Of a DNA stretch of 64,000 bases, positions 8,049-16,432 are shown piece by piece; positions within the stretch are counted from its first letter, which is position 1; each line of letters begins with the position of its first letter. Made by a program: the position numbers and the translations under genes. The notes beneath the pieces are model-generated. The model saw only the letters and a program-made list of their open reading frames with translations, was not told where the DNA came from and searched no databases. This DNA comes from Bifidobacterium subtile (GTDB taxonomy: Bacteria > Actinomycetota > Actinomycetes > Actinomycetales > Bifidobacteriaceae), in NCBI RefSeq assembly GCF_000741775.1, contig NZ_JGZR01000016.1, forward strand, positions 62,193 to 126,192, written 5' to 3'.

Positions 8049-8912
8049 ATGTCGAAGAATTCAACGGCTGACACGCGCCAAGTCTCTCGCGACCTACGTG
8101 ATGCGACGGGGCAGCAGCAGTCAGCGCCCAATCCGCAATTCACTGCGCAGACCCCGGATACGAAATCAGAACTGACCCGGTATACGACCGGCGACATCGC
8201 CAGGATGTGCTCGGTGAGCGTTAGGACCGTGCAGTATTACGACCAGCGCGGCATCCTGCGCCCGGCTGAAGTCAGCGACGGCGGGCGACGGATTTATTGT
8301 GCGAACGATGTGAATCAGCTACGCGTCATCTGCTTCCTGCGTGGCATCGGGCTGAAGCTTGATCAGATCAAGTCCGTACTTGCCGACGAGCACCCCGAGC
8401 AGGTCATATCCGATCTGCTCGAACAGCAGCAGACGCTACTGCAACGCGAGGTCAGCGAGCGCAGCAAGCAGTTGCGCGAAATCGCGCTGCTGCAACGCAC
8501 ATTGAACGGTTCGGAACGACTTTCGCTGAATTCACTGCCCGACATGGCCACCGTTATGAACACCACAACTAATCGACGCACCACTCTTATCATCATGCTC
8601 GTCAGCGGCATCGCGCTCGATGCGATTGAAATCGGCACGCTGATTTTCGCCATCCGCACGGGCCTCTGGTGGCCATTCGCTATCGGAATGCTTGTCGTCA
8701 TCGGTTTCGCCGCATGGCTTACGAAGTTCTATCACGACCGTGTACGCTATCTCTGCCCAGCCTGCCACACCGTATTCCAGCCAAGCATGCGCGAATTCAT
8801 ATTCGCCGCGCACACGCCCCGCACCAGAAAACTGCGCTGCCCGACATGCGGACGCTGCGGTCATTGCATGGAAGTCGGTACAGCAACAAACGCAGCCACG
8901 ATACAGAGATAG
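8049..8912 (+). CDS. MerR-family regulator with membrane segments and a C-terminal Cys cluster
   Basis: 287 residues. After a 35-residue Gln/Thr-rich leader the MerR DNA-binding domain runs RYTTGDIARMCSVSVRTVQY through LRPAEVSDGGRRIYCANDVN, then the coupling helix. A Gln/Glu-rich coiled coil (residues about 115-150) would dimerise it. Two hydrophobic segments (about 180-200 and 205-225) and a YLCPACHTVF ... LRCPTCGRCGHC tail with five cysteines follow, which could form a zinc ribbon. So this is a membrane-tethered MerR regulator with a possible metal- or redox-sensing end; the signal is unknown. GGAGG at 8038-8042 gives the start. Confidence 0.85.
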   Translation: MSKNSTADTRQVSRDLRDATGQQQSAPNPQFTAQTPDTKSELTRYTTGDIARMCSVSVRTVQYYDQRGILRPAEVSDGGRRIYCANDVNQLRVICFLRGIGLKLDQIKSVLADEHPEQVISDLLEQQQTLLQREVSERSKQLREIALLQRTLNGSERLSLNSLPDMATVMNTTTNRRTTLIIMLVSGIALDAIEIGTLIFAIRTGLWWPFAIGMLVVIGFAAWLTKFYHDRVRYLCPACHTVFQPSMREFIFAAHTPRTRKLRCPTCGRCGHCMEVGTATNAATIQR

Positions 8913-9015
8913 CCAAATTCGCCGTTCTGTAACGCATCCGCAGCCCTCGATGCCTTTCTGTCCTCGCGTATGCCATAATGAGCCTCAACACAAAGGCACG
9001 GAAAGGATGCATCAC

Positions 9016-9648
9016 ATGGAATGCTTGGATATCGCGGTATTGCTGTTCGGGGGGTTCGAGCCGCTGGATGCGTTCGGGCCGGTGGAAATGCTGGGGTATC
9101 TTGGCAAGATCGACGGGTCGCCGGTCGAAACCCGGCTGCGCTTCGTGTCGCAGCAAGGCGGGTTGGTGCGTGGCAGCTACGGCGTACCCGTGCAAACGCT
9201 GCCGGTTTCGGGCGACGACAAACCTGACGTGCTGCTAGTTCCCGGCGGAGGCGGCACGCGCCCCTTGAGCAAGGATGCCAGCTTCATCGCCATGCTCGAC
9301 TCCCTGGCATCGCGCAGCGAGCATTGTCTGACGGTCTGCACCGGTTCGGCATTGCTCGCGGCAACTGGTCAGCTTGACGGACGGCGCGCAACCTCGAACA
9401 AGCGCGCCCTGAACTGGGTGAAATCCGTGCGGACGCAGGTCAACTGGCAGAATCAGGCCCGATGGGAAAGCGATGGAAAATACGTCACTTCCTCGGGTGT
9501 GAGCGCCGGCATCGATATGGCACTAGGCTGGATTGCCGGGCAATATGGCATCGAACTCGCGCGACGCATCGCCGAGCATACCGAGTACCGCTGGGCCGAA
9601 GACTCGCATGACGACCCCTTCGCGGTTGATTCGCAACAGCGTCAGTAA
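9016..9648 (+). CDS. DJ-1/PfpI-family protein (glutamine-amidotransferase-like)
   Basis: 210 residues of the DJ-1/ThiJ/PfpI fold. DIAVLLFGGFEPLDAFGPVE opens the domain, LLVPGGGGTRPL follows, and the nucleophile elbow VCTGSALLAATG carries the conserved Cys near residue 109; the SSGVSAGIDMALGWIA block is typical of the subgroup annotated as isonitrile-hydratase or AraC-N-terminal like. No DNA-binding domain is attached. AAAGGA at 9002-9007 is 8 bases before ATG 9016, preferred over the ATG that overlaps the ribosome site at 9007. The substrate is not predictable. The gene ends 12 bases before the convergent antitoxin gene. Confidence 0.88.
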   Translation: MECLDIAVLLFGGFEPLDAFGPVEMLGYLGKIDGSPVETRLRFVSQQGGLVRGSYGVPVQTLPVSGDDKPDVLLVPGGGGTRPLSKDASFIAMLDSLASRSEHCLTVCTGSALLAATGQLDGRRATSNKRALNWVKSVRTQVNWQNQARWESDGKYVTSSGVSAGIDMALGWIAGQYGIELARRIAEHTEYRWAEDSHDDPFAVDSQQRQ

Positions 9649-9660
9649 GGCACGTTGGCA

Positions 9661-10110
9661 TCAAGTAGCGCGACTGGCTTGACCATGCGAGTCCCCCGAG
9701 TTTTCGAGACCGGCGACGTATGCCGCATCGTCTTCGTCGTATAGGCCTATTTCCACGGCCGCACGGCGCATCGACGCCAAGGATTGCTCCATCCGCGCAC
9801 GTTCCTGCTTCTGGTAGGCCATCACATCGGCCACATCCACCATGCGGCGGCCTGCCGCACCATTGCGGGTGAACGGAAGGCGTCCTGAATCAAGGATACG
9901 CGCAACAGTGCGTGACGAGCAATTCAGCAGCTTCGCCGCTTCGCCGGTCGTAACCATGCGATGTCTGCCCATCACACCCATAGCGGCATTCAGCGCCGCC
10001 TCGTAGGCTTCGGCATTCAGCGCCGTCACATCGCCGTCTGAATCAACGAGCGCACGATTCCCGCGCGGAACCGTGATGCCTTTCGCCTGAGGCATCTCCA
10101 ACACAGTCAT
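9661..10110 (-). CDS. Excisionase-type HTH antitoxin, second copy, without toxin
   Basis: 149 residues, paralogue of the protein at 4248-4646. It shares the N-terminal beta part, the HTH core TTGEAAKLLNCSSRTVARIL with DSGRLPFTRNGAAGRRMV, and an IGLYDEDDA tail. In the first locus a PIN reading frame follows the antitoxin; here the stop is 12 bases from the end of the convergent DJ-1 gene, so no toxin can fit. It is an orphan antitoxin, a solitary regulator, or the remains of a pair. GAGGAGG precedes the ATG, and the same promoter/operator word as at the first locus lies about 60 bases upstream. Confidence 0.8.
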   Translation of the reverse strand: MTVLEMPQAKGITVPRGNRALVDSDGDVTALNAEAYEAALNAAMGVMGRHRMVTTGEAAKLLNCSSRTVARILDSGRLPFTRNGAAGRRMVDVADVMAYQKQERARMEQSLASMRRAAVEIGLYDEDDAAYVAGLENSGDSHGQASRAT

Positions 10111-10154
10111 GGCTCCTCCTCACATAATGCATACGATTGCTTTTTGTGAGTGAC

Positions 10155-10183
10155 AGTCTATCAGTTTCTGACAATACTGACAA
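10155..10183 (-). promoter_or_regulatory. Promoter/operator of the second antitoxin
   Basis: On the minus strand TTGTCA (10183-10178), 17 bases, TAGACT (10160-10155). The plus-strand word CTGACAATACTGACAA (10168-10183) differs at one base from the word before the first antitoxin. Further TGACA/TGTCA half sites at 10151 and 10195 make this a probable cluster of repressor sites. Confidence 0.72.
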
Positions 10184-10234
10184 TAGTCGAAAACTGTCAA
10201 TATGCTGGAAATATGCGCAGGCAGCGCCGCACCA

Positions 10235-11647
10235 TCACAACGCTGTGAACAGGGCACCCACGGTCTGCACGATGAGCTGGATGTTCAGCGCGGTGAGCAC
10301 CACCACGACTATCCAAGCGACAATGACCAGCCAGAGCGGGTTGGCGTGCTTGCCCATGACTTTTTTGGACGAGGTGAGCCACACGAGCGGCACCATCGAG
10401 ATCGGCAGGGCCACGCACAGGAACACCTGCGAGTAGACGAGCAGGCTATCGAGGGCGGACTCCTTGCCACCGAAGACGATGGCGCAGATGAGCACGGGAA
10501 TAATCGAGATGACGCGCGTGACCAGCCGGCGCAGCCACAGCGGGATGTGCATGCGGATGAAGCCCTCCATCACGATCTGCCCGGTCAGCGTGCCAGTGAT
10601 CGTGGAGTTCTGGCTGGATGCCAGCAGCGCCACAGCAAACAACGTGCTGAGCGCAGCGCTGGCGACAGGGCCGGCCAAGGACGAGTCGCCGAGCGCATTG
10701 TACAGGGAGGTGAAGGTATCAAGCCCATCGCCGTGGCCGAAGAACATAGCCGCGCCGAGCACGAGCAGCAGGCAGTTGACCACGAAGGCCACGCTGAGCT
10801 GAATGTTGGAATCCCATGCGGCGAAACGCACGGCGTGATCGACCTGCGCTTCGTCATCGCGATCCACGTCGCGCGTCTGCACGATCGAGGAGTGCAGGTA
10901 CAGATTGTGCGGCATCACGGTTGCGCCGACGATGCCCAGGGCCATGGTGAGCTGCGAAGGCTTGAGGATATCGGGGCTGGGCAGGAACCCGGCGAACATG
11001 GCGCCCATATCCGGCTTGGCGATCGCCACCTCATAGACGAATACGACCACGATGATGCCGATCAGCGAGGCGACGATGGCCTCGATCTTGCGGAACCCGA
11101 TCTTCGTGAGCAGCAGCAACAGCAGCACGTCGAGCACGGTGAGCGTCACGCCCATGGTCAGCGGGATGCCGAACAGCAGGTTGAGCGCGATCGCGCCGCC
11201 GATCACTTCGGCGACGTCGGTGGCCATCACGGCCAGCTCGGTGCATATCCACAGCGCGAATCCCAGCTTGCGACCGACATGCATGCGCGTGGCTTGCGCG
11301 AGATCAAGCCCGGTGACGATGCCGAGCTTGGCGCACATATATTGCAGCATCATCGCGATGACGCTGGAAATCAGGATCACCGACATGAGCAGGTAGCCGA
11401 ACTGGGCGCCGCCGCCGATCGAAGTGATCCAGTTGCCCGGGTCCATATATCCCACGGCGACAAGCGCACCGGGGCCGGAGAAAGTCGCGAGGCTTTTCCA
11501 GAACCCTACGGAACGCGAAGGGACGCGTATCGTCGAGTTGATCTCCTCGAGCGAGCGCCCGTTCGCGGTCGTTACCAAAGGTCGCCTGCGCGGCGTGCTG
11601 GCCATTGTGGCCCCGTCGATTTTGCCCATTTCATTTGTCATCGTCAT
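10235..11647 (-). CDS. mntH: Nramp-family Mn2+ (Fe2+) transporter
   Basis: 470 residues, proton-coupled importer of Mn2+ and other divalent metals in the cytoplasmic membrane. The metal-binding Nramp motifs are intact: DPGNW in helix 1 (VGYMDPGNWITSI) and MPHNLYLHSS in helix 6. Eleven hydrophobic segments can be counted. A 55-residue basic leader precedes the first helix. GGAGG plus AAAGG stand just before ATG 11647. A possible -10 TATACT (minus strand, 11677-11672) lies 25 bases upstream. The regulator is not adjacent; the MerR gene 1.3 kb away is not an obvious candidate. Confidence 0.95.
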   Translation of the reverse strand: MTMTNEMGKIDGATMASTPRRRPLVTTANGRSLEEINSTIRVPSRSVGFWKSLATFSGPGALVAVGYMDPGNWITSIGGGAQFGYLLMSVILISSVIAMMLQYMCAKLGIVTGLDLAQATRMHVGRKLGFALWICTELAVMATDVAEVIGGAIALNLLFGIPLTMGVTLTVLDVLLLLLLTKIGFRKIEAIVASLIGIIVVVFVYEVAIAKPDMGAMFAGFLPSPDILKPSQLTMALGIVGATVMPHNLYLHSSIVQTRDVDRDDEAQVDHAVRFAAWDSNIQLSVAFVVNCLLLVLGAAMFFGHGDGLDTFTSLYNALGDSSLAGPVASAALSTLFAVALLASSQNSTITGTLTGQIVMEGFIRMHIPLWLRRLVTRVISIIPVLICAIVFGGKESALDSLLVYSQVFLCVALPISMVPLVWLTSSKKVMGKHANPLWLVIVAWIVVVVLTALNIQLIVQTVGALFTAL

Positions 11648-12019
11648 TACCTTTGCCTCCGTATCGCCATCAGTATATTCGAGGGGTCGAACTTTTATGT
11701 AACGACTATAAAACGGCCTGGAAAACCACGAGGCACGATCTCCGAAGACTCGAATTCCGCCACGCCGAACCCGCCACGAACCCGGTGCTGCATATAGCTA
11801 CGAGGCTTCCATCTCTCGGTTCTCTTTCGGTTCGCTCGCAGCAGGCAACCAGCTTTGCGCAAGACAACATACACTTGGCGTGCCCATAGTTAGGTGCGTA
11901 CGAGATCCGAGTACGAGACGCGCCCAAGCCTTCGGGGCATGCGTCGACTACGCTGTAACCGAACGCTGTAACGCGGCTCGAAGGTCCTGCCGCAGGCCGC
12001 AAGAGAAGTGGAGAGCCGC
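11648..12019. other. Gene-free gap between divergent mntH and the FtsX-like operon
   Basis: 372 bases that must hold both promoters. On the minus side AGTATA (11672-11677, read TATACT) fits mntH. On the plus side I see no clear -35/-10 pair before 12020. No repeat family member or small gene was found. Confidence 0.5.
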
Positions 12020-13357
12020 ATGTTCGTTCTCAAGAACGCATGGTCCGCATTAACGCATCACCTATGGCGAACGTTGTCCATCGTCATCGTCGCGGCGCTG
12101 ATTGCATCCGCCAGCCTGTTCGGGCTTGCGGTCCGGCAGGCGAACACCGCCGCGCACGGCACTGCATACGCTTCGCAGCAGGTTTCGGCAGTCATCAGAC
12201 CAAGCGCGGCCACGATGGCCAAACGCAACGGCGCCGACCCGGCCTGGACCAAGAACTACCTGTCGTGGAACGACTACACCACCTATGCCACGGCCGCGCA
12301 GACGGCGCAGCTGCAATTCACCTACTCGTTCACCGAATCGCTGCCCGTGCGCCAGAGCGCGTCATTCACTGCAATTCCCGGTTCCGCCAAGCCGGACCCG
12401 AAGGCCACCGGCGGCGAGCTCACGCTGCGCAGCTTCTACACGAAGGATGCCGCCGCAGCCAACGATCTGGGCACTTACAAGATCGTCGCGGGCAAGCAGC
12501 TCGACTACGCCGGGCAGGACAAGACCGGCGTGCTGGTCTCGCAGCAGGTCGCCGCGCGCAACAAGCTGAAGGTGGGCAGCGAGCTCAAGGTCGGCGATCC
12601 TTCGGACGCTGCGAAATCCTACGCCTTCAAGGTCCGCGGCATCTATTCATACACCGGCAACGCTCCCAAAGGCTACGGATCGGACGCGAAGCTTGCGAAG
12701 GACAATCGCGAGAACGTGCTCTACAGCAGCTACTACGCCTTCGGCGCCAACGGATTCGAGTCATCCACAGCCAAGAACTGGTCCGTGCCCGACCTCAACA
12801 TCATGTTCCAAGTGAGCGGGGTTTCGGACTACAACAAGTTCGTCAAGATTGTCAAGGCGGCGAAGCTGCCGTCCACGCATACGGTTTCCTCGCCGTCGCT
12901 CGAGGCATACAACAGAAAAATCGCCCCGCTCGGCAGCCTGAACACGAAGACAGACCTGCTGCTGTACATCGCATGGATTGCGGGGGCGGTGCTGCTGCTC
13001 GCGCTTGTGGGGTTGGCGATGCGCAAGCGGCGAGATGAGATCTCGACCGCGCTGATCGTGGGCGTGACGAAACCGCGCATCGGCTGGCAGCTCATGCTGG
13101 AGGCGCTGCTGCCCACACTGCTCGGACTCGCCATCGGCATGCTCGCCGGCGGCTTCGGCACCAAGCCGCTTGGCACCGCGCTGCTGAAGGGGTCGGACTT
13201 AGGCGCCGGCACGATCAATCTGAATGCCGGAATCATCTGGAAGGTTCTTGGCTTGGGGCTGTGCGCATGCCTTGCGCTGGGCATCATCGCCTCGCTGCGG
13301 GCGCTGCTGCTGCGCACCGGAAACCTGTTCGAAGCACGCAAGGAGGCAACGCGATGA
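12020..13357 (+). CDS. FtsX-like ABC permease
   Basis: 445 residues. One membrane helix near the N-terminus (residues about 18-38), a large extracytoplasmic domain of about 280 residues, and three helices at the C-terminus (about 318-338, 360-385, 410-432) give the FtsX/MacB topology of type VII ABC systems, which do mechanical work across the membrane rather than classic transport. The outer domain contains GKQLDYAGQDKTGVLVSQQV, a MacB-PCD-like stretch. GGAGA at 12010-12014 favours ATG 12020 over GTG 12008. Its stop overlaps the start of the next gene (ATGA), so both are made together. What it exports or controls is unknown. Confidence 0.85.
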   Translation: MFVLKNAWSALTHHLWRTLSIVIVAALIASASLFGLAVRQANTAAHGTAYASQQVSAVIRPSAATMAKRNGADPAWTKNYLSWNDYTTYATAAQTAQLQFTYSFTESLPVRQSASFTAIPGSAKPDPKATGGELTLRSFYTKDAAAANDLGTYKIVAGKQLDYAGQDKTGVLVSQQVAARNKLKVGSELKVGDPSDAAKSYAFKVRGIYSYTGNAPKGYGSDAKLAKDNRENVLYSSYYAFGANGFESSTAKNWSVPDLNIMFQVSGVSDYNKFVKIVKAAKLPSTHTVSSPSLEAYNRKIAPLGSLNTKTDLLLYIAWIAGAVLLLALVGLAMRKRRDEISTALIVGVTKPRIGWQLMLEALLPTLLGLAIGMLAGGFGTKPLGTALLKGSDLGAGTINLNAGIIWKVLGLGLCACLALGIIASLRALLLRTGNLFEARKEATR

Positions 13358-14964
13358 GCGAGGGACGAAACGGCGAAGACCAGAACAATGACGACGATCA
13401 GGCTGTGACTGCGGCATCGGTATCCAACGAGGCAGCCGCACCGGGTACTGATGAGCGCGAGCATCCGGCAGCTATGAACGACAGCACCGAAAGGGATACG
13501 GACATGAGCGAGGACAGCGAGGCACGCGACCGGTCCGATACCACAGACAGTGAAGACGAAGACGCCGCCGAAGAAAACCGGACCGTGCAGTTCAGCGTCG
13601 TATTCGATGATGACGAGGATGGGGACTTCGCGATTATCTCCGGCGACGGCACACTGACCGACGACGATTCTGCGCTTTCGCCAGAAGATCAGGATGCCGT
13701 TGATGCGGATTCTGTTGGTGCGAATACCGTTGACGAAGACGTGCGGAGCGAAGGCAACGGTGCGGAAGCCGGGTCTGCGGTCGACGCCAATGCCAGCTTC
13801 GAAGCCGGACCCGAATCTGATAGCGTCGCTGACGCCGACACCGGTGCTGAATTCTCCGGCAATGCTGACGCCGAATCCGTTTCCGCACAGGCCGGGCACG
13901 GTGCCGCTGAAACCGGCCAGTTCTCCTACGATGTCGAATCGTCCGATGCACGAGGCACCAATGTGCAGAATTCAGCCGAGCAGAACGCCACGAACGCCGA
14001 CCATCATTCTTCGGATGCGGCCGCCGGGCAGCTCGAATCGAGCGGTTCGTATGCAACGAACGCACCAGAGGCATCCAGCACAGCCGCTGCGGACTACGAG
14101 GAATCCGAAAACGCCGCAAGCGATATCGATATCGCCGCGCGGAATGCCGAACGCGTCGAGGCCACGCTCGGGCTCGCCCAATCGCAGGCCACAATCTTCC
14201 CGACAGGCACGTCAACGCGGGATGCCGGCGCCGATTCCACGGAGCGCATCGCCTCCCGGCTCGATAGGGAAATCATCTCCAGGCGCGATGACACTATGCT
14301 GCTCAAGACCTACCCGAACTTCGCGCTGGACCACCTTACCGTGACCAACCGCAAGACGGGGCGCAGCGTGCTCGATGACGTGGATATGGCGTTCCATGCC
14401 GGCCGGCTGTACGCCATTTTCGTCGATGACGAGGAACAGCGCACGACGCTTATGGCAGTCATGGGCGGTTTCATTCGGGCCGACAGCGGGCAGGTGCTGC
14501 TCAAAAGCGCGAACATCAACGAACTGGAGATCGGCGAAATTCGCGGTCATCGCATAGGCATGGTGCCGCAGCGCTTCGCGTTGCGCGAGGATCTCGATGC
14601 CGTGGCGAATCTGGTGTATGCGATGGATGCTTCCGGACGCACGTTCTTGAAGCCCAAGCCGGTGGTCGCGCGCGACCTGCTCAGTCAGGTCGGGTGCGAA
14701 GACATCCATGCCGGCGTCCCGGTGCGCGAGCTGCCCGAAGTGGACCGGCGGCGGATGGCTATCGCCCGGGCGATCAGCTGCGAGGCCTCGGTCATCATCA
14801 TCGACGCGCCCACTGCCGGGCTGGACGATGCACAGACGCAGGAGATACTGTCCCTGCTGACCGCAATCTCGCGTAGCCGCAACACGCGACGCAGCGTCAT
14901 CATGCTCACCTCGTCCGATGCCGATTGCGAGGCGGCCGACGCCGTATACGACGTGGATGAGTGA
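13354..14964 (+). CDS. ABC-ATPase-like protein with degraded catalytic motifs and a long acidic N-terminus
   Basis: 536 residues. Residues 1 to about 310 are disordered-looking, rich in Asp, Glu, Ala, Ser. From residue 315 an ABC nucleotide-binding fold can be followed over its full length (FALDHLTV ... GRSVLDDVDMAFHAGRLYAI), but each functional box is altered: Walker A GPSGSGKSTL became VDDEEQRTTL, the signature LSGGEQQR became LPEVDRRR, Walker B has DAPTAGLD instead of DEPT, and the H-loop His is Ser (LTSSDA). The Q-loop VPQ remains. It overlaps the FtsX-like permease by 4 bases. Likely a pseudo-ATPase partner that binds or steadies the permease but does not hydrolyse ATP; inference. The frame is intact, so simple decay is unlikely. 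Confidence 0.8.
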   Translation: MSEGRNGEDQNNDDDQAVTAASVSNEAAAPGTDEREHPAAMNDSTERDTDMSEDSEARDRSDTTDSEDEDAAEENRTVQFSVVFDDDEDGDFAIISGDGTLTDDDSALSPEDQDAVDADSVGANTVDEDVRSEGNGAEAGSAVDANASFEAGPESDSVADADTGAEFSGNADAESVSAQAGHGAAETGQFSYDVESSDARGTNVQNSAEQNATNADHHSSDAAAGQLESSGSYATNAPEASSTAAADYEESENAASDIDIAARNAERVEATLGLAQSQATIFPTGTSTRDAGADSTERIASRLDREIISRRDDTMLLKTYPNFALDHLTVTNRKTGRSVLDDVDMAFHAGRLYAIFVDDEEQRTTLMAVMGGFIRADSGQVLLKSANINELEIGEIRGHRIGMVPQRFALREDLDAVANLVYAMDASGRTFLKPKPVVARDLLSQVGCEDIHAGVPVRELPEVDRRRMAIARAISCEASVIIIDAPTAGLDDAQTQEILSLLTAISRSRNTRRSVIMLTSSDADCEAADAVYDVDE

Positions 14965-14967
14965 TTG

Positions 14968-15011
14968 TTGGCTCGCACTACTGTGAGGACGCTTGGCGTA
15001 GTGCGAGCCAA
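14968..15011. terminator. Hairpin after the ABC-like operon
   Basis: Perfect 13-base arms TTGGCTCGCACTA (14968-14980) and its complement (14999-15011), 18-base loop, no T-run. A related hairpin with CGCACTATT arms lies at 15105-15138 before the end of the convergent HD gene. Confidence 0.75.
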
Positions 15012-15104
15012 ATGAACATAGACCATGTTATGTTTCATCGACAGGAATGGCGAATTTTCAACGTTTGCCGCGAGTAAAAACCGAACACACATTGTTCGAT
15101 GAGT

Positions 15105-15138
15105 TCGCACTATTGGTATTCGGATTCGAATAGTGCGA
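15105..15138. terminator. Hairpin at the end of the HD-domain gene
   Basis: Arms TCGCACTATT (15105-15114) and AATAGTGCGA (15129-15138) share the word CGCACTA with the hairpin at 14968-15011, so the pair form a local family between the two convergent genes. Confidence 0.6.
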
Positions 15139-15143
15139 GCCTG

Positions 15144-16070
15144 CTACTGCACGAGTCGCATTCCGAACCGCTTCGCCAGCGCGGGGATGTCAGGCGTGCC
15201 GTATTTGGCCACGAGCTCGAGCCACTGGCGCTTGTTCGCTTCGCCGTAGCGGCCTGCCTTCGCGGCGTAGGCCTCGGCAGTGAGGAACTTCGGCGGAATC
15301 GACTTGCTGTGGTACTTGTCCGCCACCATGACGACTTCCTGTTCGAGGGTCATCGGCACGTAGTCCCCATCCGGCAGCGGCAGGTGCTGCGCCTTGACCT
15401 GCGCGCTGGTCAGCCCTACCCCGGTATGGTTCCGAGCGAATTGCGCCACCGACTCGTCCACGCCCTGCTCAAGCAGATACTCATAGCCCAGCAGCCCGTG
15501 CAGGATGTAGCGCGGCCCGTCGAAACTCAGCGCTCCCCCATCAGAACCGTCGTCCTTAAGGACCTTATAGGTGCCGATGTCGTGCAGCATGGCCCCGAGG
15601 ACCGCGAGCCTCTCATCCAGCAAGTACGGCGGCACCGTCCCGCCGCTCACCCCGTCGGTCGGCAGGACAGCGGGCACAGCGACGCCGTTGTCATCCGCAG
15701 CATCGCGGTCCGCCGACTGCGTCGACTGTGATGCCGGCCCAGTCGGCTGCGTCTGCTGAGCCGAATGCTCTGACCCCGTTAATTGCATCGACTGCGCTGA
15801 TTGCAATGACTGAGCTGTCTGCTCCAGCACCGTTGCAGACCCAGACATCGGTGCCGCTGATGATGCCGGTTGCCTCCCACCCAACTCTGCAGCGTCTGCG
15901 GGCAGCGTGCAACGGCGCACGAACAGCGCGTTCTGCCGATGCACGAGCTGGCGGGTAATGGTCGCGATGATGACGCAATGCGTATGGATGAGGTCGTAAG
16001 CCTCCTGCGAGGGCGCAATCGCCCGATGCAGCTCGTCGGCCTGCGCAAGCGTGGGTATGATTCCAGTCAT
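15144..16070 (-). CDS. HD-domain protein (predicted metal-dependent phosphohydrolase)
   Basis: 308 residues. HD-superfamily metal ligands: His in YDLIHTHCVIIATITRQLVH near the start, the AMLHDIGTYKVL (His-Asp) motif, the ILHGLLGYEYLL His, and RNHTGVGL. It would cleave a phosphoester, often a nucleotide, in the cytosol; the substrate is unknown. Between the first His and the HD motif is an insertion of about 75 residues made of Gln, Ser, Ala and Thr that the family does not need. No ribosome site is seen; TACAAT (minus strand, 16082-16077) ends 6 bases before the ATG, so the mRNA is probably leaderless. This fixes the start at 16070. Confidence 0.82.
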   Translation of the reverse strand: MTGIIPTLAQADELHRAIAPSQEAYDLIHTHCVIIATITRQLVHRQNALFVRRCTLPADAAELGGRQPASSAAPMSGSATVLEQTAQSLQSAQSMQLTGSEHSAQQTQPTGPASQSTQSADRDAADDNGVAVPAVLPTDGVSGGTVPPYLLDERLAVLGAMLHDIGTYKVLKDDGSDGGALSFDGPRYILHGLLGYEYLLEQGVDESVAQFARNHTGVGLTSAQVKAQHLPLPDGDYVPMTLEQEVVMVADKYHSKSIPPKFLTAEAYAAKAGRYGEANKRQWLELVAKYGTPDIPALAKRFGMRLVQ

Positions 16071-16269
16071 ACGACCATTGTAGATATGTTGCGAGGTATG
16101 GAATTCCTCGCGCACAATCTCATCATGACGCACCCTTTCGTGCGCCGCATAAGCCGTCGTGCGGCGTATTCCTTCGTCATGTGATCCATGAGTCGTCGTG
16201 TGCGGTTTTTCAAAACCGAAAATGGCGAGACTCTGCGGTTTTACAGTTTTCGAACTGACAGCACAAAGC

Positions 16270-16390
16270 ACCGTCCTTCGCGTTCCTTAGGCCGCTCACC
16301 TCGCCTACGGATTGACGGTGCCGGTGGGCACCGCCCTTCGCGCCCTTAGCGGGCGCTCACCTCGCCTACGGAAAGCCCACAGGGCTTTCC
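16270..16390. repeat. Dispersed CCTTCGCG / GCTCACCTCGCCTACGG repeat with hairpins
   Basis: Two tandem copies of a 41-base unit (16270-16310 and 16330-16371) sharing CCTTCGCG and GCTCACCTCGCCTACGG, followed by a perfect hairpin GGAAAGCCC/GGGCTTTCC (16370-16378 / 16382-16390) and a GCTCAGC word. A third relative lies at 34678-34746. Both places are just past gene ends. The gap 16071-16432 holds no gene. Confidence 0.7.
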
Positions 16391-16432
16391 GCTTAACGGC
16401 TCAGCTGGGCTTTCCGCTTCACGGCTCGGCCA

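Noticed and set aside
10202..11797. A 531-codon plus-strand open frame across mntH
   Set aside because: It is antisense to mntH, its composition is His/Asp/Gln/Arg-rich as expected from the complement of a high-GC membrane protein gene, and it has no domain.
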